Source: Planomonospora sp. ID67723
GTDB lineage: Bacteria > Actinomycetota > Actinomycetes > Streptosporangiales > Streptosporangiaceae
Length of the DNA stretch: 64,000 nt
Assembly (NCBI RefSeq): GCF_015711605.1
Contig: NZ_JABTEZ010000005.1
Span: 372,001 to 436,000, forward strand
Direction of reading: 5' to 3'
Part shown: piece after piece, positions 52,438 to 60,290 of the stretch
Layout of the letters: each line of letters begins with the position of its first letter
Position numbering within the stretch: the stretch's first letter is position 1
The notes under the pieces: generated by a model
What the model was told of the DNA's origin: nothing
The model's input: the letters and a program-made list of their open reading frames with translations, nothing else
Database searches by the model: none
Made by a program: the position numbers and the translations under genes

Positions 52438-53289
52438 TCACAGGCCGAGCTCCTTGCGGGCGCGGGTCTGGTCGGAGACGTGCTTGAGCACCACACCGAG
52501 GGTGGAGGAGGCCGTCTCCTCATCCAGCTCGGTCCGGCCCAGCGCGAGCAGGGTGTTGGCCCAGTCGATGGTCTCGGCGATCGAGGGGGCCTTCTTCAGC
52601 TCCAGCGTGCGCAGCGTGGCGACGGTCCGGGCGAGCTGCTCGGCCAGGACCGCCTCGATCGCCGGCACCTGGGCCAGCACGATGTCCCGCTCGCGCTCCG
52701 GCGCCGGGTACTCCAGGTGCAGGTAGAGGCAGCGCCGCTTGAGCGCCTCCGACAGCTCGCGGGTCGCGTTGGAGGTCAGCACGACGTACGGCGTGCGCAC
52801 GGCGGTGATCGTGCCGAGCTCGGGGATGGTGACCTGGTAGTCGGAGAGGATCTCCAGCAGCAGTCCCTCCACCTCGACGTCGGCCTTGTCGGTCTCGTCG
52901 ATCAGCAGGACCGTGGGGATCTCGGCGCGGATCGCGGCCAGCAGCGGCCGTTCGAGGAGGAACTCCTCGGTGAAGATGTCGTCGTGGGTGGCGTCCCAGT
53001 CCTGGCCGTTCCCGGCCTGGATGCGCAGGAGCTGCTTTTTGTAGTTCCACTCGTACAGCGCCCGGGCCTCGTCCAGCCCCTCGTAGCACTGCAGCCGGAT
53101 GAGCTGCGCCCCGGTCGCCGCCGCGACGGCCTTGGCGAGCTGGGTCTTGCCCACGCCTGCAGGGCCCTCGGCGAGCAGCGGCTTGCCGAGGGCGGCGGCG
53201 AGGAAGACCGAGGTCGCGATGGCGTCGTCGGCGAGATAGTCCACGGCGGCGAGCCGCTCACGGACGTCGGCGGGCGAGGCGAACCACAT
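52438..53289 (-). CDS. MoxR-family AAA+ ATPase
   Basis: A 283-residue AAA+ protein: Walker A AEGPAGVGKTQLAKAV (near residue 40), Walker B TVLLIDETDKAD near 126, sensor 1 region VVLTSNATRELSEALKRRC near 170 with the arginine finger. It is the ATPase partner of the VWA protein encoded next in the same direction. Such pairs act as chaperones for metal insertion or complex activation; the client cannot be named from this window. The ATG at 53289 is taken because MWFASPADV is the first residue set that fits the family. Confidence 0.92.
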   Translation of the reverse strand: MWFASPADVRERLAAVDYLADDAIATSVFLAAALGKPLLAEGPAGVGKTQLAKAVAAATGAQLIRLQCYEGLDEARALYEWNYKKQLLRIQAGNGQDWDATHDDIFTEEFLLERPLLAAIRAEIPTVLLIDETDKADVEVEGLLLEILSDYQVTIPELGTITAVRTPYVVLTSNATRELSEALKRRCLYLHLEYPAPERERDIVLAQVPAIEAVLAEQLARTVATLRTLELKKAPSIAETIDWANTLLALGRTELDEETASSTLGVVLKHVSDQTRARKELGL

Positions 53290-53390
53290 GTGTGCTCCCG
53301 GAGCAGAACCGAATGTTGTTCTAGCTTAGCGGGTCGAACCAGCCGATTTCGAAGCACGTCCGGAAGTGCGCTATCCTTCAAGGGCTTCAC

Positions 53391-53464
53391 GCGCCGCTAG
53401 CTCAGTTGGTTAGAGCAGCTGACTCTTAATCAGCGGGTCCGGGGTTCGAGTCCCTGGCGGCGCA
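53391..53464 (+). tRNA. tRNA-Lys (CTT anticodon)
   Basis: Acceptor stem GCGCCGC (53391-53397) pairs with GCGGCGC (53457-53463), with A as discriminator. The D loop contains AGTTGGTTA, the anticodon arm GCTGA-CTCTTAA-TCAGC places CTT at the anticodon, and the T arm is GGGTTCGAGTCCC. The CCA end is not encoded in full (ACCG). Confidence 0.97.
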
Positions 53465-53470
53465 CCGTTC

Positions 53471-53505
53471 GAAGGCCCAGGTCGCGACAGCCGACCTGGG
53501 CCTTC
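53471..53505 (+). terminator. Terminator hairpin after tRNA-Lys
   Basis: Fourteen-base perfect arms GAAGGCCCAGGTCG (53471-53484) and CGACCTGGGCCTTC (53492-53505), followed by GTGTTT. Confidence 0.8.
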
Positions 53506-53838
53506 GTGTTTCCAGTCGCTCGGGACGGCATGCCGAGCGGAGGTCGATGTTCCCCGGCGAGCCGGATCAGGAGCCGGTCGAGCTTCCCGGTCTTCTCCGG
53601 TTCGACCGGGGCCAGACGGGCGGGGTTGGGCTCGGCGGTCCGGGCGGGGGCGCCGGACGCGGTGGAGACCCCCGCGCCGGTCATGACGGTGATCGCGCTC
53701 ACGGTGGACCTTCTCGGTGACGGGCGCGTACGGGGCGGTGGTGAGACGTCCGCTGTTTTCCTTGGCTTTCCGCAGGAGGTGCCGAAGGGAAGGGAAACCG
53801 TCAATCGGCGGTACTGATTCGCTGACAAGGAATGCGAT
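53506..53838. other. Intergenic region with no gene recognised
   Basis: About 330 bases between the tRNA terminator and the chemoreceptor gene. Open frames on both strands give Arg/Pro/Ala-rich text only. The last 60 bases are AT-richer and probably hold the chemoreceptor promoter, but no confident hexamers were assigned. Confidence 0.4.
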
Positions 53839-55455
53839 ATGTCTCGCCTCAAGGATCTCAGTGTTGGAAAGCGGCTCGGCCTCTCCTTCCTCATCGTGAC
53901 GATGTTGATCGTCGTCACTGTCGTCGCCGGCCGGTCGGGCATGGAGAGCCAGGGCGACATCTCCCTGCGGATGGACCAGTTGGAGCAGGTCGAGGACGAC
54001 GTCCAGAAACTGACCTACTACGCCGCCGACATCACCGGCTGGCAGGGTCTGGTGGTGGCCGACGCCGGAGCCTTCGGCGGAAAGGTGGCCACCGGCCCCG
54101 ACGCCTACAACCGCAAGGGCGAACTGGAGAGCAAGAAGGCCCTCTACGACACGCTCGACGCCACCCACGTCGATTACCTGACCGAGGCCGAGCGGGCCCA
54201 GTTCGACAAGCTCCGCCCCGCCTGGGACGAGTTCTTCGTGTGGGACGAAAAGATCATGGAGCTGCTCGCCCAGGACACCCCCGAGGCCCGGGTGGAGGCG
54301 ATGAACAGCATCAACGGCGGTGAGGCCGCCGCCGCCTACTCCGAGAGCCTGGAGATCAACGCGGCGCTGACCGATTCCCTCGCCAAGCGTGTCGTCGAGC
54401 TCAGGAACGAGGCGGCCGAGGTCAAGAGCGACAGTGAGACGATCCTGCTCGGCGCGCTGATCGTGGCCCTGATCGTGGCCGCCGGCCTGAGCACGGTCGC
54501 GACGCGTTCGGTGGTGCGCCCGCTGTCGGTGGTGGTGGCCGCGCTGGGCCGGCTGGCCCGCGGCGACCTCACCGTGCGGCTGAACCTGAACCGCCGCGAC
54601 GAGCTCGGCCGGCTCGGCGACGCGGTGGACGCCACCACCGAGTCCCTGTGCACCACGGTGGCCGCGGTCGTGGCCCACAGCGACACCCTGGCCACCTCCT
54701 CGGCCCACCTGTCGCAGGTCTCCGAGCAGATCGCCTCCTCGGCCGAGGAGGCCAGCGTCCAGTCCGGCGTGGTCGCCTCGGCCGCGGCCGACGTCTCCCA
54801 CAACGTGGAGATCGTGGCCGCGGGCGGTGAGGAGATGGGCTCGGCGATCCGGGAGATCTCCCACAGCACCTCCGAGGCCGCCTCGGTGGCCGCCGAGGCG
54901 GTCGCGGTGGCCGAGTCCACCAACGCGATGATGGCCCAGCTGGAGACCTCCTCGGCCGAGATCGGCAACGTGGTCAAGGTGATCACCAGCATCGCCGAGC
55001 AGACCAACCTGCTGGCGCTCAACGCCACCATCGAGGCCGCCCGCGCCGGCGAGGCCGGCAAGGGCTTCGCCGTGGTCGCCGGGGAGGTCAAGGACCTGGC
55101 CCAGGAGACGGCCAAGGCCACCGAGGACATCTCCCGCCGGGTGGAGGCCATCCAGGCCGACACCACCGCCGCGATGGAGGCGATCGGCCGGATCAGCGAG
55201 ATCACCGGCCGGATCAACGACCACCAGGCGGCGATCGCGGCGGCGGTGGAGGAGCAGACCGCCACCACCGGGGAGATGAACCGCAACGTGGCCGACGCCG
55301 CGACCTTCAGCAACGAGATCGCGGCCAACATCGCCGGCGTGGCGCAGGCGGCGGCGATCACGACCGAAGGCGTGGAGCAGTCGCGTCAGGCCGCTGTGGA
55401 GCTGGCCGGGATGAGCCGGTCGCTGCGCGAGCTGGTGGGCCGCTTCACCGTCTGA
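53839..55455 (+). CDS. Methyl-accepting chemotaxis protein
   Basis: A 538-residue transducer. TM1 (about 12-32) and TM2 (about 200-222) flank an extracellular four-helix-bundle sensor (about 35-195). HAMP follows (VVRPLSVVVAALGRLARGDL), then a long cytoplasmic coiled coil with the hairpin tip ITSIAEQTNLLALNATIEAARAGEAGKGFAVVA-type sequence (key motif EQTNLLALNATIEAARAGE is intact near residue 395). Such receptors are found in non-swimming actinomycetes too; no other che gene lies in the window. Ligand unknown. Confidence 0.92.
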   Translation: MSRLKDLSVGKRLGLSFLIVTMLIVVTVVAGRSGMESQGDISLRMDQLEQVEDDVQKLTYYAADITGWQGLVVADAGAFGGKVATGPDAYNRKGELESKKALYDTLDATHVDYLTEAERAQFDKLRPAWDEFFVWDEKIMELLAQDTPEARVEAMNSINGGEAAAAYSESLEINAALTDSLAKRVVELRNEAAEVKSDSETILLGALIVALIVAAGLSTVATRSVVRPLSVVVAALGRLARGDLTVRLNLNRRDELGRLGDAVDATTESLCTTVAAVVAHSDTLATSSAHLSQVSEQIASSAEEASVQSGVVASAAADVSHNVEIVAAGGEEMGSAIREISHSTSEAASVAAEAVAVAESTNAMMAQLETSSAEIGNVVKVITSIAEQTNLLALNATIEAARAGEAGKGFAVVAGEVKDLAQETAKATEDISRRVEAIQADTTAAMEAIGRISEITGRINDHQAAIAAAVEEQTATTGEMNRNVADAATFSNEIAANIAGVAQAAAITTEGVEQSRQAAVELAGMSRSLRELVGRFTV

Positions 55456-55482
55456 CCGGGGCCGGGACAGCCGGCGAGGAAG

Positions 55483-55521
55483 GCCCGGTCTTCGCACACC
55501 GCCGGTGTGCGAAGACCGGGC
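55483..55521. terminator. Bidirectional terminator hairpin
   Basis: Eighteen-base arms GCCCGGTCTTCGCACACC (55483-55500) and GGTGTGCGAAGACCGGGC (55504-55521) with the loop GCC, followed by TTTT. It lies between the convergent chemoreceptor and DUF3073 genes. Confidence 0.85.
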
Positions 55522-55545
55522 TTTTCCGCATGGGCGGGCCGGGCC

Positions 55546-55713
55546 CTACCTCTCGGCCGGCTCGACGGTGTGGTCGTCGGCCTCGTCGACCGGCGAGGGG
55601 TTGTCGCCGGAGCCGAGCTCCCTGCGCAGCCGCTCGAGATCAATGCTGTGGGTGCCGTACTTCAGCTGGCGGGCGACCTTCGTCTGCTTCGCCTTGGCTC
55701 GACCCCGTCCCAT
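55546..55713 (-). CDS. DUF3073 domain-containing protein
   Basis: A 55-residue basic protein that begins MGRGRAKAKQTKVARQLKYG, the signature N-terminus of the actinobacteria-specific DUF3073 family, and continues with the expected DLERLRRELG helix. The C-terminus is acidic. The ATG at 55713 is chosen because family members start at MGRGRAKAK; an upstream ATG would add 14 residues. The function is unknown. Regulation was not apparent beyond the terminator shared with the chemoreceptor gene. Confidence 0.92.
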   Translation of the reverse strand: MGRGRAKAKQTKVARQLKYGTHSIDLERLRRELGSGDNPSPVDEADDHTVEPAER

Positions 55714-55799
55714 TGGCTGCACTCCCTTGTATCGGCCTACTAGGCCTCTCGTCACTGTCGCATCGGAGGCATCTTACCTAAGACCCTTAGGAGTTGAAG

Positions 55800-55811
55800 A
55801 ATTGTGCAATT
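55800..55811. promoter_or_regulatory. Palindrome AATTG-TG-CAATT before the small protein/ArsR operon
   Basis: A perfect inverted repeat with five-base arms in an AT-rich stretch (55780-55830) about 75 bases upstream of the 64-residue gene; a candidate ArsR-type operator. Confidence 0.5.
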
Positions 55812-55884
55812 TGCTAGTTTGTAAGTAGCCTGCGTCCGCGCGCGGGCAACGAGGGACGGACACGGTCGACGAGAGGCGGGAAGC

Positions 55885-56079
55885 ATGGGCGAGTTCACGG
55901 CGGAACTACTGGCACGTATCGACGAGGTCGAGGCCGAGCTGCGGCTCATGCGGCAGGCCGACGACGACCACGCGGTCGAGGTGCTGTCCGGCAGGCTGGA
56001 GAACCTGCTGCGGATCGCCGCCCGGCACGGCGTCGAGGTGCCGCAGGCGGAGGGCGCGCCGGTCGGAGGAGCGGGCTGA
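55885..56079 (+). CDS. Small hypothetical protein, partner of ArsR gene
   Basis: A 64-residue acidic, helical protein (MGEFTAELLARIDEVEAELR) with heptad-like spacing of Leu, Ile and Val over residues 7-46, suggesting a short coiled coil, followed by a Gly-rich tail. GAGAGGCGGGAAGC precedes the ATG. It is the first gene of a two-gene unit; the ArsR start is two bases beyond its stop, so the two are probably co-translated. No family was recognised and no function can be assigned. Confidence 0.75.
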   Translation: MGEFTAELLARIDEVEAELRLMRQADDDHAVEVLSGRLENLLRIAARHGVEVPQAEGAPVGGAG

Positions 56080-56081
56080 CC

Positions 56082-56417
56082 ATGCCGGTCCCGCTCTACC
56101 AGGCCAAGGCCGAGTTCTTCCGCACGCTGGGGCATCCGGTCCGCATCCGGGTGCTCGAGCTGCTGAGGGACGGGCCGCTGCCGGTGCGCGACCTCCTGGC
56201 CAAGATCGACGTCGAGGCCTCCAGCCTCTCCCAGCAACTGGCGGTGCTGCGCAGGGCCGGGGTCGTGACCGCCACCCGTGAGGGCGCCACCGTGGTCTAC
56301 GCGCTGTCCACCCCCGACATGGCCGATCTCCTGGATTCGGCGCGCTGGATCCTGACCGAGGTGCTGGCCGGCCAGGGTGAGCTGCTCGCCGAACTGCGCG
56401 CGGAACGTCACAGGTGA
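56082..56417 (+). CDS. ArsR-family transcriptional regulator
   Basis: A 111-residue winged-helix repressor: QAKAEFFRTLGHPVRIRVLELL (residues 7-28), recognition helix VEASSLSQQLAVLRRAGVV, and beta wing TREGATVVYALS. No cysteine is present, so the protein does not use the classic thiol metal site; sensing may involve another ligand or none. It is coupled to the 64-residue partner upstream. The AATTG-TG-CAATT palindrome ahead of the unit is its likely operator. Confidence 0.88.
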   Translation: MPVPLYQAKAEFFRTLGHPVRIRVLELLRDGPLPVRDLLAKIDVEASSLSQQLAVLRRAGVVTATREGATVVYALSTPDMADLLDSARWILTEVLAGQGELLAELRAERHR

Positions 56418-56676
56418 GTGCGGCCGCGTCCGCCTTCAGCCGGTACGGCGGCGTGCTCATCACGCCACCCTCCCTGGCCTAAAGTAGCCGGAGCCGGTGA
56501 CGGCCGACCCTTGACCGACATGCCTTCCCGCCGCGAAGAGACGTTCTCGGGAGAGAACTTCCGGCCCAGGCGGGTTCGAGCGGTTCCGGTGAGGGGAACC
56601 GTCGGGTGCCGGAGCTTCCTTCCGGCCGCCTGGAAGGCAAAATTGGGGCGTGGTCAGGAGGATCGGGACGGTAGGG

Positions 56677-57504
56677 ATGGACGATCGCGGGCAGGAGCGG
56701 CTCTCGCCGGTGCTGGGTCAGCTGTTCCCCGACGGCGGTGAAGGGCGGGTGCTCGGGATCGAGCTGCCGCCCGGGGACGTGGTCTGGCCCGACCCCGGCT
56801 ACGCCAGGCTCCCGGCCTCCCGGCGACCGGCGTTCTGGCTCAGCGAGGCCGCGGTCTCCGCCGAGCTCTGGTCGGCGTTGCGGGCCGAGCATCCGCGTTC
56901 GGGGCTCTGGCCGGTGCTGCTGGAGGACTCCGTCCAGCCGTGGTCGGCCGGGCAGATCGCCCCGGACGCCGCCACCGAGATCGACAACTACCACGTCGCG
57001 GCCTTCATGGCCGAGGTGTGGGCGGACTGGATCGAGAAGGCCCACTCCGACCAGCTGGAGATCCTGGACCCGTTCGGCCCCCGGTGCCCGGGGCCGGCCG
57101 CGCCGGGGCCGCCGGGAGCCGATCCCGGGAAGGTCGCCGACTGGTACGCCGGAATCATGGCCGAGCGCCGGACCCCGCTCGGGCTGGTGGCCGTGGAGCG
57201 GGGTGCCGACGCGCTGGCGGTCATGGGCTGGCAGGGCGCGTTGAACCACAACGAGTGGATGGTCCCGCTGGCGGCCGTGGTGCGCAGCTGGGAGGAGCGG
57301 TTCGGCGCGCGAGTGGTCGGAATGGGGTTCAACACCCTCGATCTGAGCGTCGCCGCGCCGCCGGTGACCGCCGAGCACGCCCTGCACGTGGCCGCCGAGC
57401 ACTGGACGTTCTGCCCGGACAGCATCATCCAGGGTGCCGGAACGCTCATCGACTACGCCGAGCAGATCAGGAGCAGGAACGCCTGGTCCTTCTGGTGGGA
57501 CTGA
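56677..57504 (+). CDS. DUF4253 domain-containing protein
   Basis: A 275-residue soluble protein. The C-terminal half (about 140-275) has PLAAVVRSWEERFGARVVGMGF, LDLSVAAPPVTAEHALHVAAEHWTF-type sequence and a Trp-rich end (NAWSFWWD), matching the DUF4253 family. The N-terminal half contains PAFWLSEAAVSAELWSAL and may be a degenerate repeat. No catalytic motif is known for the family. The start is uncertain: ATG at 56677 or GTG at 56650; an AGGAGG at 56657-56662 lies 14 bases before the former. Confidence 0.8.
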   Translation: MDDRGQERLSPVLGQLFPDGGEGRVLGIELPPGDVVWPDPGYARLPASRRPAFWLSEAAVSAELWSALRAEHPRSGLWPVLLEDSVQPWSAGQIAPDAATEIDNYHVAAFMAEVWADWIEKAHSDQLEILDPFGPRCPGPAAPGPPGADPGKVADWYAGIMAERRTPLGLVAVERGADALAVMGWQGALNHNEWMVPLAAVVRSWEERFGARVVGMGFNTLDLSVAAPPVTAEHALHVAAEHWTFCPDSIIQGAGTLIDYAEQIRSRNAWSFWWD

Positions 57505-57550
57505 CCGCCGCTCTTGCGCTCCCCACTACCGAATGGGATTCTGTTTCAAC

Positions 57551-57567
57551 GAATCAGAATTTGATTC
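57551..57567. promoter_or_regulatory. Inverted repeat GAATCA-GAATT-TGATTC
   Basis: Perfect six-base arms in an AT-rich island immediately upstream of the alpha/beta hydrolase gene. ATTCTGTT occurs on both sides (57538 and 57564 regions), giving the site a longer repeated context. It is a candidate operator for an unlinked regulator. Confidence 0.45.
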
Positions 57568-57596
57568 TGTTGTGGTGGACCTACGGGAGGAGTGCC

Positions 57597-58451
57597 GTGA
57601 TCCTGCGCACCCCGGCGAACGGCATCGAGATCGCCTATGACACCTTCGGGTCCCCCGAGGGCCGCCCGCTTCTGCTGGTCATGGGTCTCGCCTCTCAGCT
57701 CATCCACTGGGATGAGGACTTCTGCGGGATGCTCGCCGACCGCGGCCACCACGTGATCCGGTTCGACAACCGGGACGTCGGCGAGTCCACCCACCTCCAT
57801 GACGCCGGGCCGTCCGTGCCGGGCGGGGCCGCGCCGTACCTCATCGGCGACATGGCCGACGATGCGGCCGGGCTGCTCGACGCGCTCGGCCTGGACTCGG
57901 CCCACGTGGTCGGCGTATCGATGGGCGGGATGATCGCGCAGTCGATGGCCGTCCGCCATCCGCGCAGGGTGCGCAGCCTGACCTCGATCATGTCCACGCC
58001 GAGTCCCCAGGCCGCCCCGCCCACCGAGGCGGCCATGGCGGCGCTCATGTCGCCGCCCTCACCCGACCGGGAGACGGCGATCGCGCGGGCGCTGGAGACC
58101 TGGAAGGTCATCGGCTCTCCGGGCTATCCCCTCGACGAGGAGCGGATCGCCAGGGTCGCCGGGCTGAGCTACGACCGCGCCTACGACCCGGCCGGGGTGG
58201 CCAGGCAGCTCACCGCGATCATCGCCTCGGGCGACCGCGCACCGCAGCTCAAGGAGCTGTCGCTGCCGGCCCTGGTGCTCCACGGCGAGGAGGACCAGCT
58301 CGTGCCCCTGTCGGGCGGGATCGCCACGGCCGAGGCCGTCCCCGGAGCCAAGCTGGTCACCTTCCCCGGCATGGGCCACGACCTGCCGCGCGCGCTCTGG
58401 CCCGAGATCGTCGATGCGATCTCCGGCCTCACCGCCGCCGCGGAGCGCTAG
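57597..58451 (+). CDS. Alpha/beta hydrolase
   Basis: A 284-residue enzyme. The oxyanion segment VMGLASQLIHWDEDF, RFDNRDVGEST after strand 4, and the nucleophile elbow GVSMGGM (Ser near residue 106) are clear; Asp in HGEEDQLVPL and His in GMGHDLP complete the triad. The protein resembles aclacinomycin-methylesterase (RdmC-like) or lactone-hydrolase type members. The GTG start at 57597 follows GGGAGGAG with correct spacing. The substrate is unknown. Confidence 0.88.
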   Translation: MILRTPANGIEIAYDTFGSPEGRPLLLVMGLASQLIHWDEDFCGMLADRGHHVIRFDNRDVGESTHLHDAGPSVPGGAAPYLIGDMADDAAGLLDALGLDSAHVVGVSMGGMIAQSMAVRHPRRVRSLTSIMSTPSPQAAPPTEAAMAALMSPPSPDRETAIARALETWKVIGSPGYPLDEERIARVAGLSYDRAYDPAGVARQLTAIIASGDRAPQLKELSLPALVLHGEEDQLVPLSGGIATAEAVPGAKLVTFPGMGHDLPRALWPEIVDAISGLTAAAER

Positions 58452-58460
58452 GCACGCTCA

Positions 58461-58513
58461 GAGCGCACCCTGAGCGCACCCTGAGCGCACCCTGAGCGCA
58501 CCCTGAGCGCACA
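58461..58513. repeat. Tandem 11-bp repeat, about 4.8 copies
   Basis: The unit GAGCGCACCCT runs four times exactly from 58461 and a fifth time in part, just after the hydrolase stop. It lies directly before a terminator hairpin and is noncoding. Slippage expansion is the likely origin. Confidence 0.9.
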
Positions 58514-58517
58514 GCGG

Positions 58518-58563
58518 CTCCGCCTGCGGCCCGAGCCTCCCGGGGCGAGAGCCGCAGGCGGAG
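58518..58563. terminator. Bidirectional terminator hairpin
   Basis: Thirteen-base arms CTCCGCCTGCGGC (58518-58530) and GCCGCAGGCGGAG (58551-58563) between the convergent hydrolase gene and the roadblock operon; the last gene of that operon stops 4 bases later. Confidence 0.7.
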
Positions 58564-58566
58564 GAT

Positions 58567-58938
58567 TCAGACCTCGAGCTTCTCCTCGATGCCCCGGAGA
58601 TTGTGCCGCGCCAGTGCCAGGTTGGCCCGGCCGCGGTCGAGCGCGAGGTAGAGGAACAGCCCCTTGCCGCCCCTGCCGGTGATCGGCCGGATCACGTGGT
58701 ACTGGCCGCTGAGCGTGATGAGGATGTCCTCGATGGAGTCCTTGAGACCCAGCGACTCCATCGTGCGGAGCTTCGCCTTGACGACCTCGGTGTTGCCCGC
58801 CGCGGCCACCTGGAGGTCCAGGTCCTTGGAGCCGCCCAGGGCGCCCAGCGCCATCCCGCTGTTGTAGTCCACGACCACCGCGCCGACAGCGCCGTCGATC
58901 GCCATCATCTCCTTGAGAGAGACGTCCATGCTGGCCAT
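58567..58938 (-). CDS. Roadblock/LC7-like small protein (last gene of operon)
   Basis: A 123-residue protein with a roadblock-like alpha/beta pattern: LKEMMAIDGAVGAVVVDYNSGMALG, a central helix VVKAKLRTMESL, and strands around DILITLSGQYHVIRP and LFLYLALD, ending LALARHNLRGIEEKL. It is clearly related in sequence to the first gene of the operon (60291-60671), sharing SGMA, the RANLALARH/SNLALARH end and overall length, so the pair arose by duplication. Roadblock proteins regulate small Ras-like GTPases as dimers; none is encoded here. Confidence 0.8.
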   Translation of the reverse strand: MASMDVSLKEMMAIDGAVGAVVVDYNSGMALGALGGSKDLDLQVAAAGNTEVVKAKLRTMESLGLKDSIEDILITLSGQYHVIRPITGRGGKGLFLYLALDRGRANLALARHNLRGIEEKLEV

Positions 58939-58951
58939 TGTCTTCTCCGAT

Positions 58952-59332
58952 TCACTTGGTGAGCGACATGCGTCGTGTTATGGCGGCGAGGCTCGCCGCC
59001 GTCTTGCGGCCCTCCAGTCGCAGCAGCCCGAGGTTGGTGCCCGGGCGGGCGAGGACTGTAAGGACGATCTTTGGGCCCGCGGCGTAGAAGGCCGCGTAGC
59101 CGTTGGTGCCGGAGATCAGGGTCTCCTCCAGTGCGCCTTTGTCGACGGTGTTCGTCATCCGGCGGCTGAGGGCCAGCAGCGCGGACGAGAGCGCGCCGGC
59201 CTGCTCGACCTCGCCGGGCAGGTCGCTGGCGATGGGCAGGCCGTCCACGCTGCACGCGATGCTCCCGTTCACGTCCGGCATGCGCTGGCGCAGCAGGGTC
59301 ATCTCCCGGTGCACCTCGTCCCGCAGTTCCAC
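58952..59332 (-). CDS. Roadblock/LC7 domain protein
   Basis: A 126-residue protein matching the classic roadblock/LC7 fold: VNGSIACSVDGLPIASDLPG, SSALLALSRRMTN, and ISGTNGYAAFYAAGPKIVLTVLARPGTNLGLLRLEGRK-type strands. The start is decided by the ribosome binding site: AGGAGG sits six bases from a GTG at 59332, whereas an ATG two codons upstream would abut it. It lies 58 bases after the DUF4388-like gene and 13 bases before the last roadblock-like gene. It is the likeliest GTPase-interacting subunit, but no GTPase gene is linked. Confidence 0.85.
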   Translation of the reverse strand: MELRDEVHREMTLLRQRMPDVNGSIACSVDGLPIASDLPGEVEQAGALSSALLALSRRMTNTVDKGALEETLISGTNGYAAFYAAGPKIVLTVLARPGTNLGLLRLEGRKTAASLAAITRRMSLTK

Positions 59333-59390
59333 TGGCATCCTCCTTCCGATCCATTTCAGGGTCCGCAACCTCAAGAGCATGGAGCCGCCC

Positions 59391-60287
59391 TCATGCGAGT
59401 GCCTCCAATGCGTTCCTCAGCCGGATGAGCAGGCTCACGTCGGCGGGGTCGCCCGTCGCCTGGGGAAGCCAGTCCGGCGGCTGGGAGGGGTCCGCCACGC
59501 GTTCCGGGACCTTCTGGGCGACACCGGCCCGCCTGGGCAGCGTGCCGGAGGGCGGACGGGCCGGCAGCGCGGGCGGGGGTTCGGGCGGCGGATCCGGCGG
59601 CGCCTCCCCTGCCGGGGGGCCGGGAGCCGGCTCCGGCAGGCGCAGGAGTCCCGCCGCGGCGAGCTGCCGTACGGCGAGCAGCACCGAGTAGGCGGGACGG
59701 CCCAGCTTGCGCGCCAGTTCGGCGGGGGTCGCCGTGGAGTCCGTGCCGACCAGCACCTCCCATTGCAGCGAGGTCAGCATGACCCGCTGGGCGGGGATGC
59801 GTCCCAACGGGACGACGGGGAGCGTGTCCAGTTCGGTGGACGGCCAGGCCTGGTCCAACTGCACTCTCCTTCGCCTGCACTCCCTGACCAGTCCGGTCAC
59901 GTCGAAATACCACTGGGGTCCGAGCCAGTGCCGCTCTCCCGGCCGGAACCGGGGCCGGACGCCGGAGGCCCGGAACAGGAAGAACACGGCGTCCAGCACC
60001 GCGCTCAGCACGCAGAACTCCAGCTCGCCCCGGGTGAGGACACCCCGTTCGATCAGCCGGTCGCCGCCCCACCGCTCCTCGTCCGCCGCCTGCCTGGCCT
60101 GCCGTACGGCATAGACGGAGATCCGGCCGCTGGCGGTCAGCAGGTCCTCCACCCGGGGGCAGGAGGGGGCTTCGGCGTAGGTGACGCGACCATCGGTGAG
60201 GTAGAGCACCCCGGCCTTGCCCAGTCGCAGGGAGCCGGTCGCCCGGTCCTCCGCGAGTCCGCTGAGTATGCTCTCGACGGTCGGCAT
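59391..60287 (-). CDS. DUF4388-like (PATAN) protein with winged-helix and Pro-rich regions
   Basis: A 298-residue protein. Residues 1-70 read SILSGLAEDRATGSLRLGKAGVLYLTDGRVTYAEAP-like text, the signature of PATAN/DUF4388 domains found with two-component and GTPase modules. Residues about 75-150 are helical and beta; a winged-helix-like segment (ATPAELARKLGRPAYSVLLAV) follows near 190-215; the last third is Pro-rich with PPPEPPPALP and likely disordered. It sits between two roadblock-type genes, three bases after the first. Probably a scaffold for the system. Confidence 0.75.
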   Translation of the reverse strand: MPTVESILSGLAEDRATGSLRLGKAGVLYLTDGRVTYAEAPSCPRVEDLLTASGRISVYAVRQARQAADEERWGGDRLIERGVLTRGELEFCVLSAVLDAVFFLFRASGVRPRFRPGERHWLGPQWYFDVTGLVRECRRRRVQLDQAWPSTELDTLPVVPLGRIPAQRVMLTSLQWEVLVGTDSTATPAELARKLGRPAYSVLLAVRQLAAAGLLRLPEPAPGPPAGEAPPDPPPEPPPALPARPPSGTLPRRAGVAQKVPERVADPSQPPDWLPQATGDPADVSLLIRLRNALEALA

Positions 60288-60290
60288 GGC

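Noticed and set aside
53506-53838. Riboswitch or T-box upstream of the chemoreceptor gene
   Set aside because: No recognised conserved core (such as a c-di-GMP or c-di-AMP aptamer motif) was visible by eye.
53430-53960. Minus-strand open frame over tRNA-Lys and the chemoreceptor start
   Set aside because: It runs through the tRNA and its terminator and encodes low-complexity text.
58461-58513. CRISPR-like or iteron array
   Set aside because: The 11-base units are contiguous, next to a terminator, with no replication gene nearby.
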